From contig NZ_FNVQ01000001.1 of assembly GCF_900108065.1 (NCBI RefSeq), forward strand, positions 2,108,001 through 2,172,000: a stretch of DNA of 64,000 nt. Direction: 5' to 3'. This stretch comes from Marinobacterium lutimaris. GTDB taxonomy: Bacteria; Pseudomonadota; Gammaproteobacteria; Pseudomonadales; Balneatricaceae. Of the stretch, positions 9,383 through 18,331 are shown one piece after another; within the stretch, counting starts at the first letter, position 1; each line of letters opens with the position of its first letter. The notes under the pieces are model-generated. The model ran no database searches, was not told the DNA's origin, and was given only the letters and a program-made list of their open reading frames with translations. Both the position numbers and the translations under genes were made by a program.

Positions 9383-9471
9383 GGCGTCTCTCTCTTATGT
9401 TCGACACCCTAACTCTAGACTCGAAAACCGGCTCCTGCCTCCCGATCAGCCGTCACCGGGAATTTACGCGC

Positions 9472-9897
9472 TTAAAACTTGATGCTGGAAGCGTCTCGCG
9501 GCTGCAACGGGTTGGTATCGAGAACCTCTTCTTGCGGCTTCGAAATATCAGGAATTGCCCGCTTCTGCGGCTGGGGCTTGCTAGCCTCAACGCGTTTTTC
9601 CTGGCGCAGTGATGCGAGCTGCTTGCGGATTCGCAGCCCCTCCTCTTCGCCGGCGTTCCAGCCCTGGCGGTAGGATTTATCTTCGGTGTAGCGGTCCAGA
9701 TCCTTGATCAGCGCCGGGGAGAGCTCATCCGCAGCCTGCAGACCGCTGTGGCGGCCATCGTGAAAACCGGTTTCGTAAGCAGCTTCCTCAGCCAGATCTG
9801 TCGATTTGATCAAACCATCGCTAACACAGGCGGACAGCACCAGGGGCAGAAAAATAACCGGCAGCGCACGGACAAAACGGCGGACAGACAAAGACAT
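9472..9897 (-). CDS. Small lipoprotein, unknown function
   Basis: The true start is probably the ATG at 9897, preceded by a GAGGT site, although the frame is open further upstream. It gives 141 residues with a signal peptide and lipobox LSAC (Cys about residue 23). The mature part is charged and contains short Gly/Tyr motifs, YETGFHDGRHSGLQAAD and YRQGWNAGEEEGLR, which look like two copies of a Y-x-x-G-x-(N/D)-x-G unit. The tail is Lys/Pro/Gln rich. No family was recognised. It is probably an outer- or inner-membrane-tethered periplasmic protein transcribed alone. Confidence 0.6.
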   Translation of the reverse strand: MSLSVRRFVRALPVIFLPLVLSACVSDGLIKSTDLAEEAAYETGFHDGRHSGLQAADELSPALIKDLDRYTEDKSYRQGWNAGEEEGLRIRKQLASLRQEKRVEASKPQPQKRAIPDISKPQEEVLDTNPLQPRDASSIKF

Positions 9898-10045
9898 ACG
9901 GACGGGTACCTCAGCGGCACGAATACAGGTGCACAAATAATACAAAGAGAACAACGGAAAAAACGCGGCGCTAATTCTGCCACGCCCGCCCGTTTTTTTA
10001 CAGCCGCCCGTATTCCGAGACGTAATTACACGATCAGCGCGACGT

Positions 10046-10441
10046 TCAGCCGGAAACAGCCGCCACAGAGACGATATAGACACAGGTAAACAGCCCACCG
10101 CAGTATGCCAGGCTGCGAAGAGTCGCCAGATCCAGCAGATAAAACAGGGCATGCAGCGTTCGGAACAGCAAATAGATCAGGGCCGGCAATGTCAGGGCCT
10201 GCAGCGGCACACCGGCGGCAAAAGCGATAAACACCGTGCTGACAAACACGATGGCCGCCTCCCAGGCGTTCTGCTGCGCTGACATCGCCCTCGCGCCCAA
10301 TCCCTCCAGCTGGCTCTGTTGCGCACGTGGATGGTTGTTGTCGATGTGACCGAACTGCTTGAGACGGCAGCGCACCGCGATACCGGCAAGAAAAACCGGG
10401 GCAACCGCCAGAATAAACAAAATATAGAGAACAGGGACCAT
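10046..10441 (-). CDS. MAPEG family membrane protein
   Basis: A 131-residue integral membrane protein with four hydrophobic helices. The segment NNHPRAQQSQLEGLGARAMS followed by AQQNAWEA is the signature of bacterial MAPEG proteins (membrane-associated proteins in eicosanoid and glutathione metabolism), many of which have glutathione-dependent activity. The start at 10441 is supported by AAAGGAG seven bases upstream. No partner gene is evident. The gamma-glutamyltransferase and GFA genes nearby also touch glutathione, which is suggestive only. Confidence 0.85.
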   Translation of the reverse strand: MVPVLYILFILAVAPVFLAGIAVRCRLKQFGHIDNNHPRAQQSQLEGLGARAMSAQQNAWEAAIVFVSTVFIAFAAGVPLQALTLPALIYLLFRTLHALFYLLDLATLRSLAYCGGLFTCVYIVSVAAVSG

Positions 10442-10542
10442 GGCGCACTCCTTTGACTGAAGACCGGGGATCACTTTCCTTTATGTACGAGCCCCAAACC
10501 AGGTCGGTTCTGCCGCCTGGGTAACGATTTATCTCTGCTCCT

Positions 10543-10574
10543 GTTTATCGCTACTCCCGTTTATCGCTACTCTT
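10543..10574 (+). repeat. Two 16-base tandem repeats
   Basis: The unit GTTTATCGCTACTCCC at 10543-10558 is followed by GTTTATCGCTACTCTT at 10559-10574, and then by a partial third TATCGTTAG that runs into the stop of the HD gene. It is a short local duplication in the gap between the HD and MAPEG genes. Confidence 0.6.
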
Positions 10575-10579
10575 TATCG

Positions 10580-11173
10580 TTAGTCTGGCTTCAACCAGCC
10601 CTGCTCCACGGCATGATCGATCTGCGCCAGCATCCAGCCGTGAATCTGTGGAAACTCTGCGGCGATAAAAGCGTGCGCCGCTTGCACCTGGGAACGGCAG
10701 ACGCCCAGATCCAGCCAGGTACGCCCCTCGTTTTTCACGTTGAGCAGAAACGGCAACAGGCGATCAGCTACCTTGAGCAGCCGGGTTTCCAGGCTGGAGC
10801 CTGTCTCCTGCTCCTCCCAGAGTTCGCTCAGTTCCTCGATACCGTTGCCATCGTGTGCCGCCAGCCGGGCCACACAGCGCCGCTCCTCCTGGTGAGCATC
10901 GCTGCGCTCCTTGGCATAGAGAAAGGTGTCGCCGGCGTCGATCTCTCCCAGATCATGCACCAGCGCCAGCTTGATCAGTTTCTCTTCCGATACCGGCAGG
11001 TCAAAACGCCGCGCCAACGTCCAGCACGCCATCGCCAGATGCCAGGAGTGTTCTGCGGAATTCTCCAGCCGGGTACCGTCGCCGATATAAGAGCGTCGCT
11101 CGACGCTCTTCAGCGCATCGATCTGCATAAAAAAGTCGGTTAAATCGGCTAGCTGTTCTATTGCGTCGCTCAT
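10580..11173 (-). CDS. HD-domain hydrolase (YfbR/HDDC2-like 5'-nucleotidase family)
   Basis: A 197-residue cytoplasmic protein with the HD metal-binding pattern: His in ENSAEHSWHLA, His-Asp in LVHDLGEIDAGD, and a distal Asp in KVADRLLPFL. This arrangement matches the YfbR/HDDC2 group, whose studied members remove phosphate from deoxynucleoside 5'-monophosphates. The start ATG gives MSDAIEQLADLTDFF, normal for the group. It is divergent from the sigma-factor gene. The specific substrate is inferred from the family only. Confidence 0.85.
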   Translation of the reverse strand: MSDAIEQLADLTDFFMQIDALKSVERRSYIGDGTRLENSAEHSWHLAMACWTLARRFDLPVSEEKLIKLALVHDLGEIDAGDTFLYAKERSDAHQEERRCVARLAAHDGNGIEELSELWEEQETGSSLETRLLKVADRLLPFLLNVKNEGRTWLDLGVCRSQVQAAHAFIAAEFPQIHGWMLAQIDHAVEQGWLKPD

Positions 11174-11349
11174 TGCAATTTCGGTCCTGGCTGTTGCTCA
11201 TTTGATCTGGCTAAGCCTAAATTCTGGAGCAAAGTCTACCCAAGCACCAGTTGCTCATTTGCGGGTTCCAACAAAGAACGGATCGCACCTGAGGGTGGTC
11301 TATCGGCTATTCTTTGCGTACAACTGGCAACATACCCTTCCCGCCCTCC

Positions 11350-11919
11350 ATGGAACCGGACCTGCCGATGCGCGAATCCGATCGATCACCCTCACTGACC
11401 GAACTGCTCGAGCGCTGCGCCGGCAACGACCGCCGCGCCTTCGCAGAGCTCTACGCCGCAACCTCGGCGAAACTTTATGGTACGGTTTTGCGTATCTTGA
11501 AAAATGAGCGCTGGAGCGAAGAGGTACTGCAGGAGGCCTACATCAAAGTCTGGCAGAAAGCGGACAGCTTTGACGCGGGCAAAGCCTCACCGATCACCTG
11601 GCTGGTAACGCTGGCACGCAACACTGCCATCGACCAGCTCAGGCGAGAACCAACCGCCGCCAACGATGGTGACGAGGTAATCGATCTGCTACCCGGTCAC
11701 TTTCCAGACGGCGAACAGAAACTGGCGCAAAGCCGAGAGCAGGAACAACTGCTGCACTGCCTCAAGCAGCTTGAAGATGGCCGCGCCGACCTGGTGCGCC
11801 TGGCTTATCTCGATGGCCTCTCGCGTATCGAGCTGGCGGAACGGTTCGAGCAACCGGTGAATACCATTAAAACCTGGCTGCACCGGGCGTTGAAACAGTT
11901 AAAAGGGTGTATGAGCTGA
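11350..11919 (+). CDS. ECF-type RNA polymerase sigma factor (SigK/RpoE4-like)
   Basis: About 189 residues. Region 2 contains AFAELYAATSAKLYG and the -10-binding block EEVLQEAYIKVWQKADSFD followed by ITWLVTLARNTAIDQLRR. Region 4 contains LVRLAYLDGLSRIELAERFEQPVNTIKTWLHRALKQLKGCM. The first ATG in frame is at 11350; the frame also allows a TTG at 11314 and an ATG at 11368, and none has a good ribosome site. The stop overlaps the start of an RskA-like anti-sigma gene (TGATG), the usual arrangement of an ECF switch. Autoregulation is likely but no promoter copy was identified. Confidence 0.9.
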   Translation: MEPDLPMRESDRSPSLTELLERCAGNDRRAFAELYAATSAKLYGTVLRILKNERWSEEVLQEAYIKVWQKADSFDAGKASPITWLVTLARNTAIDQLRREPTAANDGDEVIDLLPGHFPDGEQKLAQSREQEQLLHCLKQLEDGRADLVRLAYLDGLSRIELAERFEQPVNTIKTWLHRALKQLKGCMS

Positions 11920-12668
11920 TGAGCGATCACGACGATCTCGACATGCTGGCCGCAGAGTTCGTGCTCGGTACGCTGGAACCGGAAGCTCGCGAAGAGGTGA
12001 AGCGGCGGCGCGTGCAGGAGCCTGAGCTTGATCAGCTGATCCAGGCCTGGGAGAACCGCCTTGCACCGCTTGGCAATGAGATCGATGAAATCAAACCAGG
12101 GCCCAACCTGTTCTCCCGTATCGAACAGCGCCTGGATGAACTGGAGTCCGCCCAGGATAGGCCTGGCGAAACCGGCGCTGCGGGCGACCAGCTGACGGCC
12201 CTCAAACTACGCTTACGGCGCTGGCAGTGGAGCACCGCCCTCGCCTCGGCCGCATCGGTACTACTGTGCATCCTGCTGCTGAACAAACCCACCCCTGAGC
12301 TCGCGCCGCAATCCTTTGTCGCCGTTTTTCAGCATGACGACCAGCAACCCGCGTTTATGCTCAGCGTCGACCTGCAGAGCCGCAGCCTGAGTATCACCCC
12401 GGTGACCGCAGAGGCGATCCCCGGCAGGTCTTACCAGTTGTGGATCAAGGCCGACCCGCTCGGTCCAAAACCAAGATCGGTGGGCGTACTCAATGCCAAC
12501 ATGGAGATCGATGGCGCCAGCCTCACACAATACGACCCGGCTCTGCTGAAACAGGCGACCTTCGGTATCAGCCTGGAGCCTGAAGGCGGTTCCCCTACAG
12601 GTCAACCGACGGGGCCCGCCATTCACGGCTTCCTCTACCCCGCCAACCCTGCACAGCTATCGCTCTGA
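11919..12668 (+). CDS. Anti-sigma factor, RskA-like
   Basis: A 249-residue protein. The N-terminal cytoplasmic anti-sigma domain is DMLAAEFVLGTLEPEAREEVK with the L-x-P-G-x-N-L-F-type segment (KPGPNLFSRIEQRL). It is followed by a single transmembrane helix (WSTALASAASVLLCILLL, about residues 92-112) and a periplasmic RskA-type domain containing SYQLWIKADPLGPKPRSVGVL. No His-x3-Cys-x2-Cys zinc motif is present, so it belongs to the zinc-free type. It is coupled by a one-base overlap to the sigma gene it should bind. The signal sensed is unknown. Confidence 0.85.
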   Translation: MSDHDDLDMLAAEFVLGTLEPEAREEVKRRRVQEPELDQLIQAWENRLAPLGNEIDEIKPGPNLFSRIEQRLDELESAQDRPGETGAAGDQLTALKLRLRRWQWSTALASAASVLLCILLLNKPTPELAPQSFVAVFQHDDQQPAFMLSVDLQSRSLSITPVTAEAIPGRSYQLWIKADPLGPKPRSVGVLNANMEIDGASLTQYDPALLKQATFGISLEPEGGSPTGQPTGPAIHGFLYPANPAQLSL

Positions 12669-12830
12669 CAAGCCCCACACAGAGGCCCGACGGAACTATC
12701 CACCGGGCCAGAGTTTTCGGATCAGCGCCTCTGAGTTGGCAGAACGGTTGCGTATTGCCGCTCGCGGCAACATCCAAAAGAGGGGAAAAAGGCGACCCCA
12801 GGGGCCGTTTCCCAAGGGGCCGATTGAGGT

Positions 12831-13217
12831 TTAGCTGGATTTTTCGATCAGCTCAACCATGTAACCATCGGGATCTTTGACGAAAGCGATCACGGTGGTG
12901 CCGTGTTTCATCGGGCCCGCTTCGCGCACGACGTTACCGCCACGATTGCGAATTTCATCACAGGCCGCTGCTGCATCTTCCACTTCCAGCGCTATATGGC
13001 CGTAACCTTCGCCCAGGTCGTAGCTATCGGTGTCCCAGTTGTAGGTCAGCTCCAACGCCGCCGCTTCTGACTCATCTTCGTAGCCGACGAAAGCGATGGT
13101 GAACTTGCCACCCGGAAAGTCGTGTTTACGCAAAAGACGCATGCCCAGCACTTCGGTGTAAAACGCGATGGAGCGGTCCAGATTGCCCACCCGCAGCATG
13201 GTATGCAGAATTCTCAT
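12831..13217 (-). CDS. gloA: Lactoylglutathione lyase (glyoxalase I)
   Basis: A 128-residue VOC-fold enzyme that isomerises the methylglyoxal-glutathione hemithioacetal to S-lactoylglutathione. It matches the short nickel-type GloA throughout: [20 protein letters not shown], the His metal ligand in the first motif, LELTYNWD with its Glu, GYGHIALEV with the second His, and [11 protein letters not shown] with the last Glu. Full length and intact. Transcribed alone, converging with the anti-sigma gene. Confidence 0.96.
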   Translation of the reverse strand: MRILHTMLRVGNLDRSIAFYTEVLGMRLLRKHDFPGGKFTIAFVGYEDESEAAALELTYNWDTDSYDLGEGYGHIALEVEDAAAACDEIRNRGGNVVREAGPMKHGTTVIAFVKDPDGYMVELIEKSS

Positions 13218-13321
13218 GGCTGATATTTCCTTGAATAGTCTAGGGATTTAGCGCCACCCCGGTTGCTTTGACAGTAGGGTCGACAGTGACGGCGCATGAT
13301 AACAGCGCCAGGGTTAAGAGG

Positions 13322-13346
13322 AAAAAACCGGGCAGAAGTGCCCGGT
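13322..13346 (-). terminator. Terminator after the iron ABC operon
   Basis: On the minus strand a perfect 8-base stem (ACCGGGCA and its complement) with a four-base loop is followed by a run of six Ts. It lies just past the stop of the ATPase gene at 13369. Confidence 0.9.
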
Positions 13347-13368
13347 GCGTGGTAACTGCACTGGCTGG

Positions 13369-14139
13369 CTAGAGAGCCGCCATGGGATGAACACAGAGCG
13401 AGCCGTCAGAGGCGCGCAAAAGCTCGCAATGGACGCCGTAGGTCTGTGCGATCCGCTCGGTATTCAGGATCGCCTCGGTCGCCCCAAGCGCGACCTTATC
13501 GCCCGCCTCGAGCAAGAGTGTCTGATCGGCGTAGCGGTGCGCCAGGTTAAGATCATGCAACACCATCAGCGTGGTTATCTCATGCTCGCGCGTGTATTGG
13601 CGTACGGTGTCGAGCAGTTGAAACTGGTTAGCCATATCCAGTGCAGAGGTGGGTTCATCAAGCAGCAGCAGGCGGGGCCGGCGGATCAGTGCCAAAGCCA
13701 GCGCGACCATCTGCCGCTGCCCACCCGACATCTGTGTCGGCTGGCGCTCAGCCAGATGCTCAAGCCCCAACAGGCTCAACATCTGGGAAGCCCGCGCCAG
13801 TGACTGAGGATCCGCCCGAAAGCGCATGTTCTGGCTGTTCTGCGCCAGCAGCAACAGCTCAAACACACTCAGACGCACATCACTGGCACTGAACTCCTGC
13901 GCCACATAACCAATCAGCCGGCTGCGCTCACGCATCGACAGGTCACGAAGACGCATCCCGTCGATCAAGACTTCACCCTGGGCACGGATCAATCCGGCAA
14001 TCGCTTTCACGACAGTCGACTTACCTGCGCCATTGCGCCCTAAAAGCGCCAGAGAGGCGCCACTGTCCAACGTCAGGTCCAGCGGTTTGACGATCTGGCG
14101 ACGATCGATCTCGACGCTTAACTGCTTCAGCTCCAGCAT
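13369..14139 (-). CDS. Iron-complex (siderophore/haem) ABC transporter ATP-binding protein
   Basis: A 256-residue ABC ATPase of the FecE/BtuD group. Walker A is GRNGAGKST, the signature is QMSGGQRQM, Walker B is [12 protein letters not shown], and the H-loop His is in VLHDLNLA. It powers the FecCD-type permease encoded immediately upstream; its ATG overlaps that stop (TGATG). Together with the binding protein it forms a complete importer for a ferric chelate or haem, controlled by the Fur-type site at 16432. The cargo cannot be decided from sequence. Confidence 0.93.
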   Translation of the reverse strand: MLELKQLSVEIDRRQIVKPLDLTLDSGASLALLGRNGAGKSTVVKAIAGLIRAQGEVLIDGMRLRDLSMRERSRLIGYVAQEFSASDVRLSVFELLLLAQNSQNMRFRADPQSLARASQMLSLLGLEHLAERQPTQMSGGQRQMVALALALIRRPRLLLLDEPTSALDMANQFQLLDTVRQYTREHEITTLMVLHDLNLAHRYADQTLLLEAGDKVALGATEAILNTERIAQTYGVHCELLRASDGSLCVHPMAAL

Positions 14140-15221
14140 CAGGCAACCCTCCCGCCACGGCCAAACACCAGCCAGATAAAGAACGGCACGCCGAGCAGCG
14201 AGGTCATGATGCCGATCGGCAGAATGACACCCGGGATCAGCATTTTGCTGGCGATGGAAGCGAGCGTCATCAGCAACGCTCCGGTCACCATGGTCATCAC
14301 CAGCGTATAGCGCTGATCTTCACCCACCAGCAGGCGCGCCACGTGCGGTGCCACCAGACCGATAAAACCGACCACGCCGATAGTAGCGGTGATGGCACTG
14401 GCCAGCAGCGCCGCAAACACCAGCAGCAGCATGCGCAGACGCGCCACCGAGATCCCCAGCACCTGGGCCTGATCACCAAAGCCGCGCAGTGCCGATATCT
14501 GCCAGGAGAGCGCCATCAGCACCGGCGCAATCACCAGCACCAGCACCGCGTTGATCCCCACCTGGGTCCAGCTGGTTTTCTGCAGCGAGCCCATCATCCA
14601 GAACACCAGCGTCTGCAGCTGATCCACATCGGCCACATACTGCGCGAGCCCCAACAGAGCGGAGAAGATAAAGTGTACGGCGATGCCCAGCATGACGATC
14701 ATCTCCACCGAGAGCCCCCGGCGGCTGGCGAAGATACCGATAAACAGCACCGTCGCCAGCGAAAAGATAAAGGCGTTGCCGGTCAGCAGATAACTCACCG
14801 GCAGCCAGCTCACCACCGCCGTCTGAAACACGATCACCAGCGCCGCACCAAAGCCCGCGGCGGCCGAAATCCCCAGCGTAAACGGCTCGGCAAGCGGGTT
14901 ATCAAGCACCGTCTGCATCAATGAACCCGCCAGCGCCAGGCCAATACCTGCCAGTACCGCGGTCAGCGTCACCGGCAGGCGCAGATCCCACATCACCACA
15001 CGGGTCAGCGATGAGGCGCGCTCGGGATGCAGCAGGGCCTGCAGCGCATCGCGCCAGGCCAGGGTGCCGGAGCCCAGCATCAGGTCGGTAATCACCGCCG
15101 CCAGCGTCAACGCCAGCGCCCCCAGCAACCAGCCCAGGCGACGCCCCTGCTGACGGCTGTAGTGCTCACTGCCGGCGGTGGACTCGGCAGTATCTACCGA
15201 CAGTATCGCCTGCGCACTCAT
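14139..15221 (-). CDS. Iron-complex ABC transporter permease (FecCD family)
   Basis: About 360 residues with nine to ten hydrophobic helices and FecCD/BtuC family segments, for example GSLMQTVLDNPLAEPFTLGISAAAGFGAAL and the coupling region GVVGFIGLVAPHVARLLVG. The longer frame uses a TTG at 15242. The ATG at 15221, one base after the binding-protein stop, gives the more plausible start MSAQAILSVD. It forms the homodimeric channel of the importer. Coupled by overlap to the ATPase. Confidence 0.93.
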   Translation of the reverse strand: MSAQAILSVDTAESTAGSEHYSRQQGRRLGWLLGALALTLAAVITDLMLGSGTLAWRDALQALLHPERASSLTRVVMWDLRLPVTLTAVLAGIGLALAGSLMQTVLDNPLAEPFTLGISAAAGFGAALVIVFQTAVVSWLPVSYLLTGNAFIFSLATVLFIGIFASRRGLSVEMIVMLGIAVHFIFSALLGLAQYVADVDQLQTLVFWMMGSLQKTSWTQVGINAVLVLVIAPVLMALSWQISALRGFGDQAQVLGISVARLRMLLLVFAALLASAITATIGVVGFIGLVAPHVARLLVGEDQRYTLVMTMVTGALLMTLASIASKMLIPGVILPIGIMTSLLGVPFFIWLVFGRGGRVA

Positions 15222-15222
15222 C

Positions 15223-16359
15223 TCAGTGATCGACCTTGGCAAACAGCGTAATGCCGTCGGCGCTGAGCTCTGTCATCGCCATCAGATCACGGTAGCTCTG
15301 CATCGGATCCAGGTCTGCAAACGCCTGCGGATAGAAGTCCTTGGCCAGGGCTTCAATGGCGATCACGTTATAGGGGTGGTTGTAGAACTGATGGTAGAGG
15401 CCATAGACCTGCCCCTCTTTTGCCGCGCGCAGCTCGCTAAAGCCCGGGCGTGCCAGCAGACCTTCGAAAGCGGCCTGAATGTTGGCAGGGTCGATATCAT
15501 AGCCAAACGGCAGCGCGATGGAGTTGGCGCGGCTCCACTGAGAACCGGTCATGACATAGATATCCGGTTCCATCGCCAGCACTTTTTCCATGGCGATGGT
15601 GGCGGTGTCACCGTCCAGCAGATCCAGCCCGACGTTGTGGCCGCCGGCCGCAGCGATCAGCGCGCCCCAGCCAAAATCAGCGTGGGTAAAGCAGCAGTCA
15701 TTGTTGCCGCCGACACCGGCATGGGCCTCAACAAAGACGCTGGCCGGTTCGCGGCCGTCAGCCAGTGCCTTGGCAACGCGGGTTTTGACGCCTTCAAGGT
15801 GCTCAGCGACGAAGTCGTTAAACGCTTTGGCTTCGCTTTCACGGTTCAGGGCCTTACCCATCAGTGCCATCGACTCGGTGGCGCCAGCAACCGGATCTTC
15901 CGCCAGGTCGACAAACAGCACCGGTACATTCACCTTGGCCAGCATATCCAGCACACCCGCCTGCTCCAGCGCCGGTTTCGAGCGCAGCTGAATCAGCACC
16001 AGGTCAGGCTCTTTAGCAAGTACGGTTTCGAGGTTCATCTCGCCGCCATCACCAAACTTCATATCCATGATGTCACGGGCCTGCGGCCACTTCTCCAGCA
16101 TCTGTTGCCAGAGTTTTTCATCATTGCGCGCCACCAGGTTGTTCCAGGCCACCACGCGTGCAAACGGGCTTTCACGATCCAGCACTGCCAGTGACATCAG
16201 GTCACGGCCATCCTGCAGGATGATGCGCTCAGGTTCAGCGGGCAGCGTCACTTCACGCCCCGCCAGGTCGGTCAGGGTTACCGGGTATTCAGTCGCCAGC
16301 GTCAGGCTGGAAAACAGGCAACCGGCCACCAGGGCCAGTACAGCGCTCAAGCGAGACAT
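15223..16359 (-). CDS. Iron-complex ABC transporter periplasmic binding protein
   Basis: A 378-residue class III binding protein with a signal peptide ending near SLTLATEYP, then VTLTDLAGREVTLPAEPERII, the standard start of TroA/FecB-like proteins. A GTG at 16371 is possible, but the ATG at 16359 has GTGGAG six to seven bases upstream. A short Cys-Cys motif (NNDCCFTHADFGWG) is embedded in the second half. First gene of the three-gene importer operon under the Fur-type site. The identity of the chelate is unknown; TroA-like proteins for vitamin B12 look similar, but the Fur-type operator points to iron. Confidence 0.9.
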   Translation of the reverse strand: MSRLSAVLALVAGCLFSSLTLATEYPVTLTDLAGREVTLPAEPERIILQDGRDLMSLAVLDRESPFARVVAWNNLVARNDEKLWQQMLEKWPQARDIMDMKFGDGGEMNLETVLAKEPDLVLIQLRSKPALEQAGVLDMLAKVNVPVLFVDLAEDPVAGATESMALMGKALNRESEAKAFNDFVAEHLEGVKTRVAKALADGREPASVFVEAHAGVGGNNDCCFTHADFGWGALIAAAGGHNVGLDLLDGDTATIAMEKVLAMEPDIYVMTGSQWSRANSIALPFGYDIDPANIQAAFEGLLARPGFSELRAAKEGQVYGLYHQFYNHPYNVIAIEALAKDFYPQAFADLDPMQSYRDLMAMTELSADGITLFAKVDH

Positions 16360-16752
16360 CAAACACTCCACTTGTCAGGGGAATAAAAACGGAAGGCCGG
16401 CACGCAAGGCCAGCCAAAAACCGATTTTATTATAAATGAGAATCATTAATACCAAGGATCGCAGTGTTGCGAAAAACCACCCGGGCAGCGCCACACGCCG
16501 TCGCAGCGACGCTTCAAAAGGCCTATTGCAGCCGGCCGAAGCCACACAAAACCTTGCGCACAAAACGCCTCTTTTACGCGGGCGATTGCAGCCCTTAGAA
16601 AAAATCCGCTTTTTCTGAAACCTTTCCTGAAACGCTCCGTAGCTATAGACACCACGAACCTTCCCGGGCAGAGATGACGTCCGGCGGTGAGGGTTAACCC
16701 AAAGAGAGTCCGCAAAAATGCGGTCAACTCCAATCGCTACGGAGCAAAGAGT
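16360..16752. other. Intergenic region between iron importer and divergent small periplasmic protein
   Basis: A 393-base divergent promoter region. It holds the Fur box near its left end and, at about 16598-16617, an A/T-only inverted repeat (AGAAAAA and its complement). The rest is GC-rich, and no conserved ORF or recognised RNA was seen. The long leader before the plus-strand gene leaves room for an untranslated leader or a small RNA, but nothing specific supports one. Confidence 0.5.
16429..16450 (-). promoter_or_regulatory. Fur box overlapping the -10 of the iron ABC operon
   Basis: ATAAATGAGAATCATTAAT at 16432-16450 matches 13 of 19 positions of the Fur consensus, with an uninterrupted AATCATTA core. 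On the minus strand a perfect TATAAT (16434 down to 16429) overlaps it, about 70 bases before the ATG at 16359. Iron-bound Fur would therefore cover the -10 element. The same site could also affect the divergent gene at 16753. Confidence 0.8.
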
Positions 16753-17172
16753 ATGAATAAGCAGATGATAAAAACCGCAGTGCTCGCTACCAGCCTTATC
16801 GCCGGCAGTGCTTTTGCTCAGGATCATATGAAGCTTGGTGTCTGGGCAGAGGATCAGGATGTGTCGGGCGGTACCGTTTCGGCCGAAAAAATTACCGCCG
16901 AAAGCAACGGCTGGCTGGTGGTTCATCGTACCGGCGAAGACCACAAACCGGGTCCAGTGGTAGGCCATGCACCACTGAAGAAAGGTGAGAATATGGACGT
17001 GGCCGCCATCCTTACAGAAGAGGTTAAATCCGGCGACAAGCTGATGCTGATGCTGCATGGCGAAGCGGGTGGCATGAGCACCGGTATTTTCGAGTACACC
17101 TTGGGCGCCAAGGAAGATGGCCCGGTGAAGATCGACGGCAAACTGGTGATGGACGTTATCACCGCGCTCTAA
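16753..17172 (+). CDS. Small periplasmic protein with DUF7282-like domain
   Basis: A 139-residue protein starting at ATG 16753, with GGAG nine bases upstream. It has a clean Sec signal peptide ending AGSAFAQD. The mature domain of about 115 residues contains GGTVSAEKITAESNGWLVVHR followed by GPVVGHAPLKKGENMDVAAIL. This resembles the DUF7282 beta-sandwich domain seen in many archaeal and bacterial surface proteins. No metal-binding or catalytic motif is obvious, and the function is unknown. It is divergent from the iron importer and shares the Fur-type regulatory region. Confidence 0.7.
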   Translation: MNKQMIKTAVLATSLIAGSAFAQDHMKLGVWAEDQDVSGGTVSAEKITAESNGWLVVHRTGEDHKPGPVVGHAPLKKGENMDVAAILTEEVKSGDKLMLMLHGEAGGMSTGIFEYTLGAKEDGPVKIDGKLVMDVITAL

Positions 17173-17197
17173 GCCGCTTCAGCAGCAACGTCGATCT

Positions 17198-18220
17198 TCA
17201 GGGGACCAGCACAGCGGCGCCGCTCAGGCGCCCTTCCCGCAGATCAGACAGCGCCCGGTTCGCATCGACCAGATCGTACCGGGTCACGCTGGTCTCTATC
17301 GCTATATCCTGAGCCAGCGCCATAAACGCCTCGCCATCGGCGCGGGTCAGGTTGGCGACCGAACGTACCTGCCGTTCCTCCCAGAGAATACTGTAGGGAA
17401 AGGCGGGAATATCCGACATATGAATCCCCGCACAGACCACCGTTGCGCCCTTGCGCACCGCTCTCAACGCCTGAGGCACCAGCGCACCCACCGGGGCAAA
17501 GATGATGGCTGCATCCAGCGGTTGCGGCGGCAGGCAATCGGAATCACCTACCCAGCAAGCCCCCAACTCCTCGGCAAACGCCTGAGCCCGGATATCTCCG
17601 GGACGTGAAAAAGCGTAGATCTTCGCGCCCCTGGCGATCGCCACCTGGGCGATGATATGCGCCGCTGCGCCAAAGCCATATAGCCCCAAATGCCTGGCGT
17701 CCTGCACCATCGCCCAGGAACGGTAGCCGATCAGGCCAGCGCAGAGCAGCGGCGCCGCATGCAGATCGTCGTAATGTTCAGGCAGTGAAAAAACATAATG
17801 AGCGTCGGCCACGCAGTATTCGGCATAACCGCCATTGAGGGTATAGCCGGTAAAACCGGGGGCATCGCAGAGGTTTTCCTGATTGCTGGTGCAGTAGGGA
17901 CAGACGCCGCAGGTATGCCCAAGCCAGGGAATGCCCACCCGATCTCCGTCGGAGAAGCCGGTAACCCCCTCGCCGAGCCGGTCGATAACACCAACCACCT
18001 CATGCCCAGGCACTATGCCTGCCGGTATATCCTTGAGGTCGCCATCCACCACATGCAGATCGGTACGACAGACACCGCAGGCGCTGACGCGGATACGCAC
18101 CTGACCGGGGCCAGGTTCGGGGATCGGCAACTGCGTTTCCTTAAGGGGATGACCCGGTGCTTTGAGCACCATCGCCCGCATAAATCCTGCGCGCGCTGGC
18201 GTATTGTTATTACCCATCAT
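17198..18220 (-). CDS. Zinc-dependent alcohol dehydrogenase family protein
   Basis: About 340 residues of the medium-chain dehydrogenase fold. The catalytic zinc ligands are in ACGVCRTDLH (Cys), PGHEVVG (His-Glu) and the later LLCAG (Cys). The structural zinc site is CGVCPYCTSNQENLC with four Cys. The Rossmann segment is LGLYGFGAAAHIIAQVA, where the usual GxGxxG is changed to GFGAAA. The tail ends LVP. Close to the AdhP/AdhA-like group that oxidises or reduces simple alcohols and aldehydes with NAD(P). Start chosen at ATG 18220 behind CAGGTGG; ATG 18217 is equally possible. Confidence 0.9.
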   Translation of the reverse strand: MMGNNNTPARAGFMRAMVLKAPGHPLKETQLPIPEPGPGQVRIRVSACGVCRTDLHVVDGDLKDIPAGIVPGHEVVGVIDRLGEGVTGFSDGDRVGIPWLGHTCGVCPYCTSNQENLCDAPGFTGYTLNGGYAEYCVADAHYVFSLPEHYDDLHAAPLLCAGLIGYRSWAMVQDARHLGLYGFGAAAHIIAQVAIARGAKIYAFSRPGDIRAQAFAEELGACWVGDSDCLPPQPLDAAIIFAPVGALVPQALRAVRKGATVVCAGIHMSDIPAFPYSILWEERQVRSVANLTRADGEAFMALAQDIAIETSVTRYDLVDANRALSDLREGRLSGAAVLVP

Positions 18221-18331
18221 CGCCACCTGCTTAATCGCTGTGCTTTATCCTCAGCTTTGTTCTTCAGCTTAGTTGCTCTGCACAGCGCCTAAACTGCCCG
18301 GGCGCAAGATTCTGTCAGGTTAGGGATAACG

